Under the pieces are notes generated by a model. That model saw only the letters and a list, made by a program, of their open reading frames with translations, did not search any database and was not told where the DNA came from. DNA of 64,000 nucleotides. Origin: Mycolicibacterium grossiae. Lineage in GTDB: Bacteria; Actinomycetota; Actinomycetes; Mycobacteriales; Mycobacteriaceae. Positions 1-9,042 of this stretch are shown in pieces (the first letter of the stretch is position 1; each line of letters opens with the position of its first letter). Both the position numbers and the translations under genes were made by a program. The stretch is taken from positions 3,720,001 through 3,784,000 of the forward strand of contig NZ_CP043474.1 of the NCBI RefSeq assembly GCF_008329645.1. The letters are read 5' to 3'.

Positions 1-240
1 GACGCCGACGTGGTGGACGCCCTGGAGCGGCTGCTGCCCCGCGACGACCGGTACGTGCACGCGCACGGCTCGCCGGGCCACGGTGCCGACCACGTCCTGC
101 CGGCACTGGTCGCACCGTCGATCACGGTGCCGGTGGCCGACGGCCGGCCGCTGCTCGGCACCTGGCAGAGCATCGTGCTCGTCGACCTCAACCGCGACAA
201 CGCGCGGCGCGAGGTACGTCTCAGTTTCGTCGGCGGCTGA
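1..240 (+). CDS. YjbQ/UPF0047 family protein, C-terminal part (5' truncated by window)
   Basis: Only the last 79 codons are present, read in frame from base 1 to the TGA at 238-240. The fragment holds the family signature: HAHGSPGHGADHVLPAL at about fragment residues 20-36, then a TWQSIVLVDLN strand near the C-terminus. The clustered histidines form the putative active site. Members of this family have thiamine-phosphate synthase side activity in vitro, but the physiological role is unsettled. A YjbQ-type gene lies just upstream of alaS in other mycobacteria (Rv2556c position), which supports the call. Confidence 0.85.
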   Translation, partial: DADVVDALERLLPRDDRYVHAHGSPGHGADHVLPALVAPSITVPVADGRPLLGTWQSIVLVDLNRDNARREVRLSFVGG

Positions 241-349
241 CCTGTCGGCCGGTGGCCGCCCGACCGGTACTGTTATGCGGTCGCGTCGCCCCCGGCGGCG
301 CCGGTAGGGCGGCGGGCCGTCGCGAACCAACACTTAAGGACAGCAGCAC

Positions 350-3052
350 GTGCAGACACACGAGATCAGGAAGCGCTTCCTCGATCACTTCGTGAAGGCA
401 GGCCACACCGAGGTGCCCAGCGCCTCGGTGATCCTCGACGACCCGAACCTGCTGTTCGTCAACGCCGGCATGGTGCAGTTCGTGCCGTTCTTCCTCGGCG
501 CGCGCACCGCGCCGTGGGACCGGGCGACCAGCGTGCAGAAGTGCATCCGCACGCCGGACATCGACGAGGTCGGCATCACCACCCGGCACAACACCTTCTT
601 CCAGATGGCCGGCAACTTCAGCTTCGGCGACTACTTCAAGAAGGGCGCCATCGAGTTCGCCTGGACGCTGCTGACGAACCCGACCGACCAGGGCGGCTAC
701 GGCTTCGACCCGGAGCGGCTGTGGGCCACGGTCTACCTCGACGACGACGAGGCCATCGAGCTGTGGCAGGAGGTCGCCGGGCTGCCCGCCGAGCGGATCC
801 AGCGCCGCGGCATGGCCGACAACTACTGGTCGATGGGCATCCCCGGCCCGTGCGGTCCCTCCTCGGAGATCTACTACGACCGCGGCCCGGACTACGGCGT
901 CGACGGCGGCCCGGAGGCCAACGAGGACCGCTACATCGAGATCTGGAACCTCGTGTTCATGCAGAACGAGCGCGGCGAGGGCACCTCGAAGGAGGACTTC
1001 GAGATCCTCGGGCCGCTGCCGCGCAAGAACATCGACACCGGCATGGGCATCGAGCGCGTCGCCTGCCTGCTCCAGGACGTCGACAACGTCTACGAGACCG
1101 ACCTGCTGCGGCCGGTGATCGACCTGATGGCCGCCCGGGCGCCGCGCGGCTACGGCCAGGGCAACCACGACGACGACGTCCGCTACCGCATCATCGCCGA
1201 CCACAGCCGCACCGCGGCGATCATCATCGGCGACGGCGTCAGCCCCGGCAACGAGGGCCGCGGGTACGTGCTGCGCCGCCTGCTGCGCCGCATCATCCGC
1301 GCGGCCAAGCTGCTCGGCATCGACGGCGCCGTGATGGCCGACCTGATGAGCACCGTGCGCGACGCGATGGGCCCGTCCTACCCCGAGCTGGTGAGCGACT
1401 TCGAGCGCATCCAGCGCATCGCCGTCGCCGAGGAGACGGCGTTCACCCGGACGCTCGCCTCGGGTTCGCGGCTCTTCGCCGACGCCGCCGACGCGACGCG
1501 TGCCTCCGGCGCCACGGTGCTGTCCGGCGCCGACGCCTTCACCCTGCACGACACCTACGGCTTCCCGATCGAGTTGACGCTCGAGATGGCGTCCGAGGCG
1601 GGGCTCTCGGTGGACGAGGAGGGCTTCCGCGGCCTGATGGCCGAGCAGCGGCAGCGCGCCAAGGCCGACGCCGCGGCCCGCAAGCACGCCCACGCCGACC
1701 TGTCGGCCTACCGCGAACTCGTCGATGCCGGACCCACCGAGTTCACCGGCTTCGACGAACTGTCCTCCGACGCCCGCATCCTCGGCATCTTCGTCGACGG
1801 CCGGCGCGTCCCGGTGGTGTCGCACTCGGCCGGCGGGGACGCCCCGCCCGCGGACCGCATCGAGCTGGTACTGGACCGCACGCCGCTCTACGCCGAGTCC
1901 GGCGGCCAGATCTCCGACGTCGGCAGCATCGTCGGCACCGGCGCGAGCGCGACGGCCAAGGCGGCCGTCACCGACGTCCAGAAGATCGCCAAGACGCTGT
2001 TCGTGCACCGGGTCACCGTCGAGTCCGGCGAGTTCGTCGAGGGTGACACCGTCACCGCGGCCGTCGACCCGAAGTGGCGCCACGGTGCCACCCAGGGCCA
2101 CTCCGGCACGCACATGGTGCACGCAGCGCTGCGCCAGGTGCTGGGGCCGAACGCCGTTCAGGCGGGCTCGCTGAACCGGCCCGGATACCTGCGCTTCGAC
2201 TTCAACTGGCAGGGCGCCCTGACCGACGCGCAGAAGGCCGACATCGAAGAGGTCACCAACGAGGCGGTCGAGGCCGACTTCGCGGTGCACACGTTCCACA
2301 CCGAACTCGACAAGGCCAAGGCCATGGGCGCCATGGCGCTGTTCGGGGAGAACTATCCCGACGAGGTGCGCGTCGTCGAGATCGGCGGACCGTTCTCGCT
2401 CGAACTGTGCGGCGGCACGCACGTCCGCAACTCGGCCCAGATCGGCCCGGTGACCATCCTCGGCGAGTCGTCGGTCGGCTCCGGCGTGCGGCGCGTCGAG
2501 GCCTACGTCGGCCTCGACTCGTTCCGGCACCTGGCCAAGGAGCGCGCCCTGATGGCGGGCCTCGCCTCGTCGCTCAAGGTGCCGTCGGAGGAGGTGCCGG
2601 CGCGCGTCGCGAACCTGGTGGAGCGGCTGCGCGCCGCCGAGAAGGAACTCGACCGCGTGCGCCTCGCCAACGCCCGCGCGGCCGCGGCCAACGCCGCCGC
2701 CGGTGCGGAGCTGGTGGGTAAGGTCCGTCTCGTGGCACAGCGCATGGCCGGCGGGATCTCCGGTGCCGACCTTCGCAGCCTCGTCGGCGACGTTCGCGGC
2801 AAGCTGGGCTCCGATCCCGGCGTGGTGGCCCTGATCGCCGAGGGCGACGGCGGCTCGGTGCCCTACGTCGTCGCGGTCAACGCGGGCGCGCAGGACCTCG
2901 GACTGAATGCGAACGACCTGGTGAAGGCGCTGGGCGCCGCGGTCGGCGGTCGCGGCGGGGGCAAGGCGGACCTGGCGCAGGGCTCCGGCAGCGACGCCTC
3001 GGGCATCGACGCGGCACTGGCCGCGGTGCGCGCCGAGGTCGGCCGGAGCTAG
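350..3052 (+). CDS. alaS: alanyl-tRNA synthetase
   Basis: Cytosolic class II aminoacyl-tRNA synthetase that charges tRNA-Ala; 900 residues, normal for the family. The catalytic core contains RHNTFFQMAGNFSFGDYF at about residues 78-95. The editing domain, which clears mischarged Ser/Gly, shows the metal-binding HSGTH (His584, His588) and CGGTH (Cys687, His691). The C-terminal DHHA1-type region ends in a glycine-rich stretch (GGRGGGKADLAQGSG). The GTG start at 350 is preceded by AAGGA at 336-340. ruvX follows after 5 nt, so the two are probably co-transcribed. Confidence 0.98.
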   Translation: MQTHEIRKRFLDHFVKAGHTEVPSASVILDDPNLLFVNAGMVQFVPFFLGARTAPWDRATSVQKCIRTPDIDEVGITTRHNTFFQMAGNFSFGDYFKKGAIEFAWTLLTNPTDQGGYGFDPERLWATVYLDDDEAIELWQEVAGLPAERIQRRGMADNYWSMGIPGPCGPSSEIYYDRGPDYGVDGGPEANEDRYIEIWNLVFMQNERGEGTSKEDFEILGPLPRKNIDTGMGIERVACLLQDVDNVYETDLLRPVIDLMAARAPRGYGQGNHDDDVRYRIIADHSRTAAIIIGDGVSPGNEGRGYVLRRLLRRIIRAAKLLGIDGAVMADLMSTVRDAMGPSYPELVSDFERIQRIAVAEETAFTRTLASGSRLFADAADATRASGATVLSGADAFTLHDTYGFPIELTLEMASEAGLSVDEEGFRGLMAEQRQRAKADAAARKHAHADLSAYRELVDAGPTEFTGFDELSSDARILGIFVDGRRVPVVSHSAGGDAPPADRIELVLDRTPLYAESGGQISDVGSIVGTGASATAKAAVTDVQKIAKTLFVHRVTVESGEFVEGDTVTAAVDPKWRHGATQGHSGTHMVHAALRQVLGPNAVQAGSLNRPGYLRFDFNWQGALTDAQKADIEEVTNEAVEADFAVHTFHTELDKAKAMGAMALFGENYPDEVRVVEIGGPFSLELCGGTHVRNSAQIGPVTILGESSVGSGVRRVEAYVGLDSFRHLAKERALMAGLASSLKVPSEEVPARVANLVERLRAAEKELDRVRLANARAAAANAAAGAELVGKVRLVAQRMAGGISGADLRSLVGDVRGKLGSDPGVVALIAEGDGGSVPYVVAVNAGAQDLGLNANDLVKALGAAVGGRGGGKADLAQGSGSDASGIDAALAAVRAEVGRS

Positions 3053-3057
3053 CGTCC

Positions 3058-3564
3058 GTGACCGATACCGACGACCGCCAGCCCGATCGTCCCGGGCGTT
3101 CGGATCCCGGACGGGGACGACGGCTCGGCATCGACGTCGGCACGGTCCGCATCGGCGTCGCCACCTGTGACCCCGACGGCATCCTGGCCACACCGGTCGA
3201 GACCGTGCGGCGCGATCGGACGGACAAGCACGTGAAGCGGATCGCCCGGCTCGTCGACGAACTCGAGGTCGTCGAGGTCGTCGTCGGTCTGCCGCGCACG
3301 CTGGCCGACCGCGCCGGCTCCTCGGCCCGCGACGCCGTGGCCGTCGCCGACGCGCTGTCCACCCGCATCGCGCCCGTGCCGGTGCGGATGACCGACGAAC
3401 GACTCACCACCGTGACGGCTCAGCGTTCCCTGCGTGAAGCGGGCGTGCGCGCGAAGGGACAGAGGGCGATGATCGACCAGGCTGCGGCCGTGGGTATTCT
3501 GCAGAACTGGCTGGATCAGCGGCGGCATGCGCTGGCGGCGGGGGACGACTCCGACGATGTCTGA
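3058..3564 (+). CDS. ruvX: putative pre-16S rRNA nuclease / Holliday junction resolvase homologue (YqgF)
   Basis: 168-residue YqgF/RuvX protein with an RNase H-like fold. The first acidic strand is GIDVGTVRIGVA, with the likely metal-binding Asp at about residue 26. ERLTTVTAQ and a C-terminal DQAAAVGILQNWL helix follow, as is usual in the family. YqgF proteins are implicated in 16S rRNA 5'-end maturation, while a Holliday junction role was proposed earlier from structure. It starts 5 nt after alaS, and its last 8 nt overlap mltG. Confidence 0.93.
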   Translation: MTDTDDRQPDRPGRSDPGRGRRLGIDVGTVRIGVATCDPDGILATPVETVRRDRTDKHVKRIARLVDELEVVEVVVGLPRTLADRAGSSARDAVAVADALSTRIAPVPVRMTDERLTTVTAQRSLREAGVRAKGQRAMIDQAAAVGILQNWLDQRRHALAAGDDSDDV

Positions 3565-4828
3565 CGGCCCCGAGGAGCAGACCGAATACTGGCCCCGCGA
3601 CCGGCAGCAGCCGACGGCGGTGGGCCGCCCACGGCGCACCATGAGCCGCACCGAGCGGGCCCGCGCCGCGCGCGCACGACGCCGGCGCCGCACCATGACC
3701 GGCGTGGCGATCGGTGCGCTGATCGTCGTCGTCATCGGCGCGGTGTTCCTGGGGTCGCGACTGTGGCACGGGCTGTTCGGCACCGGGGACGACTACGCCG
3801 GCGGCGGCGTGCAGGACATCGTCATCCAGGTCCGCAGCGGCGACTCCACGACCGCCATCGGCCAGACGCTCAAGGACGCCAACGTGGTGGCCACGCCGAA
3901 GGCCTTCGTGTCCGCGGCCACCGGCAACTCGGCGATCACCTCGATCCAGCCGGGTTACTACAAGGTGCGCACCGAGATCCCAGCCGCCGACGCCGTCACC
4001 CGGCTGGCCGACCCGCAGAACCGGGTGGGCCGTCTGGTGATCCCCGAGGGGCGCCAGCTCGACGACACCGCCGACGTGCGCACCAAGGCGGTGACCGACG
4101 GCATCTTCAGCCTCATCTCGAAGGCCACCTGCGTGGACCTCGACGGCACGCAGCGCTGCGTCCCCGCCGAGCAGTTGAAGGAGGCGGCCGGGAGGTCCGA
4201 CCCCGCAGCGCTGTCGATCCCGGCGTGGGCGGCGCAGCCGGTGGCCGCGCTCGGTGACGATCACCGCCGCATCGAGGGCCTCATCGCGCCGGGCACCTGG
4301 GACGTCGACCCGTCGGCTGCGCCGCAGGACATCCTCGCCAGGCTCATCGCCTCGAGCGTCGCGCAGTACGAGGCGGGGGGCCTGCTCGACGCGGGTGCGG
4401 CGGGGAACCTGTCGCCGTACGAGATCCTCACCGTCGCGTCGCTGGTGCAGAAGGAGTCGCTGCCCGCCGATTTCGCGAAGGTCGCGCGCGTCATCTACAA
4501 CCGGCTCAACGACCCGACGCACCGCCGCCTCGAGTTCGACTCGACGGTGAACTATGCGCTCGACCGGCAGGAGGTCGCCACCACTGACGCCGACCGCGGA
4601 CGCCAGACCCCGTGGAACACCTACGCCATGGAGGGCCTGCCGGCGACGCCGATCTGCTCGCCCGGCCAACCGGCACTGGCCGCCGCCGAACGGCCCGAGC
4701 CCGGCGACTGGCTGTTCTTCGTGACGATCGACAAGCAGGGCACGACGCTCTTCACGCGCGACTACACCCAGCATCTCGCCAACATCGAGGTGGCGCTGCG
4801 CAACGGCGTGCTGGACAGCGCGCGGTAG
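3557..4828 (+). CDS. mltG: endolytic murein transglycosylase MltG (YceG-like)
   Basis: Membrane-anchored transglycosylase that cleaves nascent glycan strands. It has a basic, disordered N-terminus (residues 1-48), one transmembrane helix at about 50-70 (TGVAIGALIVVVIGAVFL) and an extracytoplasmic LysM-like plus YceG domain. The catalytic Glu is E300 in VASLVQKESLP, and the C-terminal NTY-GLP-PI-SPG motif is present. I chose the ATG at 3557, which overlaps the end of ruvX, over an in-frame ATG at 3527 inside ruvX. 423 residues. aroE starts one base into its stop codon (TAGTG). Confidence 0.93.
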   Translation: MSDGPEEQTEYWPRDRQQPTAVGRPRRTMSRTERARAARARRRRRTMTGVAIGALIVVVIGAVFLGSRLWHGLFGTGDDYAGGGVQDIVIQVRSGDSTTAIGQTLKDANVVATPKAFVSAATGNSAITSIQPGYYKVRTEIPAADAVTRLADPQNRVGRLVIPEGRQLDDTADVRTKAVTDGIFSLISKATCVDLDGTQRCVPAEQLKEAAGRSDPAALSIPAWAAQPVAALGDDHRRIEGLIAPGTWDVDPSAAPQDILARLIASSVAQYEAGGLLDAGAAGNLSPYEILTVASLVQKESLPADFAKVARVIYNRLNDPTHRRLEFDSTVNYALDRQEVATTDADRGRQTPWNTYAMEGLPATPICSPGQPALAAAERPEPGDWLFFVTIDKQGTTLFTRDYTQHLANIEVALRNGVLDSAR

Positions 4829-5613
4829 TGGAGGCACGCCGGGCCGCGGTCCTGGGATCGCCCATCGCGCACTCCAGGTCCCCGCAGCTGCACCTCGCCG
4901 CCTACCGCGCGCTCGGGCTGACCGACTGGACCTACGAGCGCATCGAATGCACGGCCGAGCGGCTGCCGGCGTTGATCGCGGGCTTCGGGCCGGAGTGGGT
5001 CGGCCTCTCGGTGACCATGCCGGGTAAGTTCGCCGCGCTCGCGGCGGCCGACGAACGCACGGCGCGGGCCGAACTCGTCGGATCGGCCAACACGCTGGTG
5101 CGCACCGCGACGGGCTGGCGCGCCGACAACACCGACGTCGACGGCGTCACCGGGGCGCTGGGTCCGGTGGCCGGAGCGGCTGCCGTACTCGGTTCCGGCG
5201 GCACCGCCCCCGCGGCCGTCGTGGCGCTCGCCGATCTCGGCGTGTCCGAGATCGTGGTGGTCGCCCGCGATCCTGCGAAGGCCGCGGCCCTCGTCGCGCT
5301 GGGCGAGCGGCTCGGCACGTCCACCCGCTGGCTCGCCCTGGGGGAGCCGGTCGGCGACGTCGCCGCCGTGGTCAGCACCATCCCGGCCGACGTCGCGGCG
5401 ATCCACGCCGACACCGTGGCCGGGGTCCCGCTGCTGCTCGACGCGATCTACGACCCGTGGCCGACGCCGCTGGCGACGGCCGTGGCGGCCGCCGGCGGCC
5501 GAGTGATCAGCGGGCTGCAGATGCTGCTGCACCAGGCCTACGCCCAGGTGGAGCAGTTCACCGGGCTGCCCGCGCCGAAAGACGTGATGGGAGAGGCGTT
5601 GCGGCGGGCCTAG
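4828..5613 (+). CDS. aroE: shikimate dehydrogenase (NADP+)
   Basis: 261 residues; reduces 3-dehydroshikimate to shikimate with NADPH. The N-terminal substrate domain has GSPIAHSRSPQLH (about residues 10-22), the catalytic lysine K67 in TMPGKF and the paired Asp in DNTDVDG (about 99-105). The nucleotide domain starts with VLGSGGTAPA (about 120). The GTG at 4828 overlaps the mltG stop by one base, which fixes the start and indicates translational coupling. It is the first of five shikimate-pathway genes here, lacking only the DAHP and EPSP synthase steps. Confidence 0.95.
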   Translation: MEARRAAVLGSPIAHSRSPQLHLAAYRALGLTDWTYERIECTAERLPALIAGFGPEWVGLSVTMPGKFAALAAADERTARAELVGSANTLVRTATGWRADNTDVDGVTGALGPVAGAAAVLGSGGTAPAAVVALADLGVSEIVVVARDPAKAAALVALGERLGTSTRWLALGEPVGDVAAVVSTIPADVAAIHADTVAGVPLLLDAIYDPWPTPLATAVAAAGGRVISGLQMLLHQAYAQVEQFTGLPAPKDVMGEALRRA

Positions 5614-5616
5614 GCT
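5611..5616 (+). promoter_or_regulatory. putative -10 box (TAGGCT) for a leaderless prepilin-peptidase mRNA
   Basis: TAGGCT fits the mycobacterial TANNNT -10 pattern. It ends 6 nt before the GTG at 5623, and no Shine-Dalgarno is visible. It overlaps the aroE stop codon. Confidence 0.4.
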
Positions 5617-5622
5617 CGGTCC

Positions 5623-6048
5623 GTGGGGGTGGCGATCGCTGTCGCGGTGCTGGCGTGGCTGGCCGCGCTGTGCGCATACGACCTGGCGCACACCCGGTTG
5701 CCCAACCGGCTGACGCTGCCCGGGGCGCTCGTCATCCTCGTCGGCGCGGCATTCCTCGGCCGTGGCGGCCCCGCGCTCCTGGGCGCCTGCGCACTGGCCG
5801 GGATGTACCTCGTCGTGCACGCCGTCGCGCCGGCCGGCATGGGCGCCGGCGACGTCAAGCTGGCGCTGGGCACCGGCGGACTGACCGGAGCGTGGGGCGT
5901 GGACGCCTGGCTGCTGGCGGCGCTCGCCGCGCCGGTGGTCACCGTGGCGGTGGCGATTCCGTTGCGGCGCCGGTCGGTGCCGCACGGTCCCGGGATGTGC
6001 CTGGCGACGGCCGTCGCGCTCGGGCTGGCGTGGGCCGGGAGCGGCTGA
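5623..6048 (+). CDS. prepilin peptidase (A24 family), short form
   Basis: 141-residue, almost entirely hydrophobic aspartic peptidase of the type IV prepilin peptidase family. The active-site motif GMGAGDVKLALG lies at about residues 71-82 (GxGD), and a second candidate Asp lies in the first loop (CAYDLAHTRLPNRL). It is about half the size of bifunctional PilD. The N-terminal methyltransferase part with its zinc cysteines is missing, so only peptidase activity is expected. Its substrate is not apparent, as no pilin-like gene lies in the window. It sits between aroE and aroC. Confidence 0.82.
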   Translation: MGVAIAVAVLAWLAALCAYDLAHTRLPNRLTLPGALVILVGAAFLGRGGPALLGACALAGMYLVVHAVAPAGMGAGDVKLALGTGGLTGAWGVDAWLLAALAAPVVTVAVAIPLRRRSVPHGPGMCLATAVALGLAWAGSG

Positions 6049-6107
6049 CGCCTCCGCGGCGTGGGCCGACGCCTTCGGCGGTTTTCACTGCACCGACCAC
6101 CGCGTGG

Positions 6108-6113
6108 GAGAAT
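6108..6113 (+). promoter_or_regulatory. putative extended -10 (TGG-GAGAAT) for leaderless aroC
   Basis: GAGAAT preceded by TGG ends 7 nt before the aroC GTG at 6121, with no clear ribosome binding site between. This suggests an internal aro promoter giving a leaderless aroC-aroK-aroB-aroQ message. Confidence 0.35.
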
Positions 6114-6120
6114 CGGACCC

Positions 6121-7329
6121 GTGTTGCGATGGACTACTGCCGGTGAATCCCACGGGCGCGCGTTGGTGGCCGTGATCGAGGGCATGGTCGCCGGGGTGCG
6201 CGTCACGTCGGACGACATCGCTGCCGAACTCAAGCGGCGCCGGCTCGGTTACGGGCGCGGCGCGCGGATGAAGTTCGAGGCCGACGAGGTGACCATCCTC
6301 GCCGGCGTGCGTCACGGGGTCACCCTCGGCGGTCCGATCGCCATCCAGATCGGCAACACCGAGTGGCCCAAGTGGGAGACGGTGATGGCCGCCGACCCCG
6401 TCGACGAGGCCGACCTGGACGTCGCGCGCAACGCGCCGCTCACCCGGCCCCGCCCGGGCCACGCCGACTACGCGGGCATGCTGAAGTACGGCTTCGACGA
6501 CGCACGCCCGGTGCTCGAGCGGGCCAGCGCCCGCGAGACCGCGGCCCGCGTCGCCGCCGGCACCGTCGCCCGGGCGTTCCTGCGTCAGGCGCTCGGCGTC
6601 GAGGTGCTCTCGCACGTCGTGTCCATCGGTGCGTCGGAGCCCTACGACGGTCCGACCCCGGGGCCCGCGGACCTCGCCGCCATCGACGACAGCCCCGTGC
6701 GGGCATACGACGCCGAGACCGAGAAGCGGATGATCGCCGAGATCGAGGCGGCCAAGAAGGACGGCGACACCCTCGGCGGTGTCGTCGAGGTGGTCGCCGC
6801 CGGCCTGCCGATCGGCCTCGGCTCCTTCACCAGCGGCGACGACCGGCTCGACAGCCAGCTCGCGGGCGCCGTCATGGGCATTCAGGCCATCAAGGGCGTC
6901 GAGATCGGCGACGGGTTCCAGACCGCGCGCCGCCGCGGCAGCGTCGCCCACGACGAGATCCATCCCGGGCCCGACGGCGTGCTGCGCTCCACCAACCGCG
7001 CCGGTGGGCTCGAGGGCGGCATGACCAACGGCCAGGCCGTGCGGGTGCGCGCCGCGATGAAGCCGATCTCCACCGTGCCGCGCGCGCTCGCCACCATCGA
7101 CATGGCCACCGGTGACGAGGCCGTCGCCATCCACCAGCGCTCCGACGTGTGCGCGGTGCCCGCGGCCGGCGTCGTCGTCGAGACCATGGTGGCGCTGGTG
7201 CTGGCCCGCGCCGCGCTGGCCAAGTTCGGCGGCGACTCGCTGACCGAGACCCGCACCAACGTCGAGGGCTACCTGCAGTCCGTGCGCAGCCGTCAGCCGG
7301 GCGCCGAGCCCGCCGAGGCCGTCGGCTGA
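6121..7329 (+). CDS. aroC: chorismate synthase
   Basis: 402 residues; FMNH2-dependent conversion of EPSP to chorismate, the last common step of aromatic biosynthesis. The signature TAGESHG starts at residue 6. Other conserved blocks are RRLGYGRGARM (about 40-50), the TRPRPGHADYAGMLKYG region (about 104-120) and RASARETAARVAAG (about 137-150). The GTG at 6121 is preferred over an in-frame GTG 60 nt upstream because homologues begin MLRWTTAGESHG. aroK overlaps its stop by one base. Confidence 0.97.
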   Translation: MLRWTTAGESHGRALVAVIEGMVAGVRVTSDDIAAELKRRRLGYGRGARMKFEADEVTILAGVRHGVTLGGPIAIQIGNTEWPKWETVMAADPVDEADLDVARNAPLTRPRPGHADYAGMLKYGFDDARPVLERASARETAARVAAGTVARAFLRQALGVEVLSHVVSIGASEPYDGPTPGPADLAAIDDSPVRAYDAETEKRMIAEIEAAKKDGDTLGGVVEVVAAGLPIGLGSFTSGDDRLDSQLAGAVMGIQAIKGVEIGDGFQTARRRGSVAHDEIHPGPDGVLRSTNRAGGLEGGMTNGQAVRVRAAMKPISTVPRALATIDMATGDEAVAIHQRSDVCAVPAAGVVVETMVALVLARAALAKFGGDSLTETRTNVEGYLQSVRSRQPGAEPAEAVG

Positions 7330-7967
7330 TGGCCCCCAAGGCGGTCCTCGTGGGCATGCCCGGTTCGGGCAAGTCCACCATCGGTCGCCGCCTCGCCAAG
7401 GCCCTCGGCGTGCCACTGCTCGACACCGACGTCAAGATCGTCGAGACCACCGGCCGCAGCATCGCCGACATCTTCGTCGACGGGGAGGCCGAGTTCCGGC
7501 GCATCGAGGCCGACGTCGTGCGGGCCGCGCTCGCCGAGCACGACGGCGTCGTGTCGCTCGGCGGCGGTGCGGTGACATCGCCCGCCGTCCGCGAGGCGCT
7601 CGCCGGACACACCGTGGTGTACCTCGAGATCAGTGCCGCCGAGGGTGTGCGCCGCACGTCCGGCGGCGGCCGGCCGCTGCTCGCCGGCGGCGACCCCGAC
7701 GCGAAGTACCGCGCGCTGATGGCCGAGCGGACCCCGCTGTTCCGCGAGGTCGCCACGCTGCGGGTGAACACCAACCGGCGCAACCCGGGTGCGGTGGTGC
7801 GCCACATCGTGCACCGGCTCGAGTGCGCCGGCCGCGACCAGCCGATGCGGCGGCGCCGCCGACCCGCCTGGCGGCGGCTGCCCACCGTCCTCAATCCCGG
7901 TCCCACCAACGGGACGCCGCCGAGCCCCCCGGCGCTGGCCCGCCGAGCGGAAGCGCGCAATGACTGA
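7329..7967 (+). CDS. aroK: shikimate kinase, with C-terminal extension
   Basis: Phosphorylates shikimate at O3 with ATP. The Walker A loop GMPGSGKST is at residues 9-17, the shikimate-binding DTD at about 35, the FRRIE helix at about 58 and a GGGAV loop at about 79. The usual kinase is about 170-176 residues, but this frame runs to 212. The tail from about residue 176 is rich in Arg and Pro (MRRRRRPAWRR, then PTNGTPPSPPALARR), so it looks disordered and basic. It also carries the aroB start, which overlaps by 8 nt. Confidence 0.94.
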   Translation: MAPKAVLVGMPGSGKSTIGRRLAKALGVPLLDTDVKIVETTGRSIADIFVDGEAEFRRIEADVVRAALAEHDGVVSLGGGAVTSPAVREALAGHTVVYLEISAAEGVRRTSGGGRPLLAGGDPDAKYRALMAERTPLFREVATLRVNTNRRNPGAVVRHIVHRLECAGRDQPMRRRRRPAWRRLPTVLNPGPTNGTPPSPPALARRAEARND

Positions 7968-9042
7968 ACCCGTGACCGTCGACGTCCTGGTCGACCGGCC
8001 GTACCCCGTCATCATCGGGACCGGTCTGCTCGACGACCTCACCCGCGTGCTGGCCGGACGCCACAAGGTGGCCATCCTGCACCAGCCGACGCTGACGGTG
8101 ACCGCCGAGGCGATCCGGAACGCGCTCGCGCAGAACGGCATCGACGCGCACCGCATCGAGATCCCGGACGCCGAGAGCGGCAAGGAACTGCCGGTCCTCG
8201 GCTTCATCTGGGAAGTGTTGGGCCGCATCGGCATCGGCCGCAAGGACGCCGTCGTGAGCCTCGGCGGGGGAGCAGCCACCGACGTCGCGGGCTTCGCCGC
8301 CGCCACCTGGCTGCGCGGCATTGACGTGGTGCACGTGCCCACCACGCTGCTCGGCATGGTGGACGCGGCGGTCGGTGGCAAGACCGGCATCAACACCGAC
8401 GCGGGCAAGAACCTGGTCGGCGCGTTCCACCAGCCGCTCGCCGTCCTGGTCGACCTCGCCACGCTGGAGACGTTGCCGCGCAACGAGATCGTGGCCGGCA
8501 TGGCGGAGGTCGTCAAGGCGGGCTTCATCGCCGACCCGGTGATCCTCGACATGATCGAGGCCGACCCGGAGGCCGCGCTGGACCCCACCGGCACCGTGCT
8601 GCCGGAGCTGATCCGGCGTGCCGTCGCCGTCAAGGCCGAGGTGGTCGCCGCCGACGAGAGGGAGTCGGCGCTGCGCGAGATCCTCAACTACGGCCACACC
8701 CTCGCCCACGCCATCGAGCGGCGCGAGCGCTACCAGTGGCGCCACGGTGCCGCCGTGTCCGTAGGGTTGGTGTTCGCCGCCGAACTCGGCCGTCTCGCAG
8801 GGCGTCTCGACGACGAGACCGCCGACCGGCACCGCACCGTGCTGACATCGCTGGGCCTGCCCATCGACTACGACGCCGACGCGCTGCCGCAGCTGCTGGA
8901 ATACATGGCGGGGGACAAGAAGTCGCGGTCCGGCGTGCTCCGCTTCGTCGTCCTCGACGGGCTCGCGAAGCCCGGCCGGCTGGAGGGACCCGACCCGGCG
9001 CTGCTGGCCGCCGCCTACTCCGAGATCGGAACCCGGGCGTGA
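7960..9042 (+). CDS. aroB: 3-dehydroquinate synthase
   Basis: 360 residues; NAD+ and Zn2+-dependent cyclisation of DAHP to 3-dehydroquinate. The NAD loop SLGGGAATDVAGFAAA lies at about 101-116, followed by PTTLLGMVDAAVGGKTG (about 128-144). Metal ligands are expected in the Glu of the KAEVVAADE helix and the histidines of LNYGHTLAHAIE (about 243-254). The ATG at 7960 overlaps the aroK stop, and the TGA overlaps the aroQ GTG by 4 nt, so the genes are coupled. Confidence 0.97.
   Translation: MTEPVTVDVLVDRPYPVIIGTGLLDDLTRVLAGRHKVAILHQPTLTVTAEAIRNALAQNGIDAHRIEIPDAESGKELPVLGFIWEVLGRIGIGRKDAVVSLGGGAATDVAGFAAATWLRGIDVVHVPTTLLGMVDAAVGGKTGINTDAGKNLVGAFHQPLAVLVDLATLETLPRNEIVAGMAEVVKAGFIADPVILDMIEADPEAALDPTGTVLPELIRRAVAVKAEVVAADERESALREILNYGHTLAHAIERRERYQWRHGAAVSVGLVFAAELGRLAGRLDDETADRHRTVLTSLGLPIDYDADALPQLLEYMAGDKKSRSGVLRFVVLDGLAKPGRLEGPDPALLAAAYSEIGTRA

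Noticed and set aside
221..3193. Long open frame (990 codons) antisense to alaS
   Set aside because: alaS on the plus strand is unambiguous with all catalytic motifs; the antisense translation is low-complexity Arg/Val/Ala-rich.
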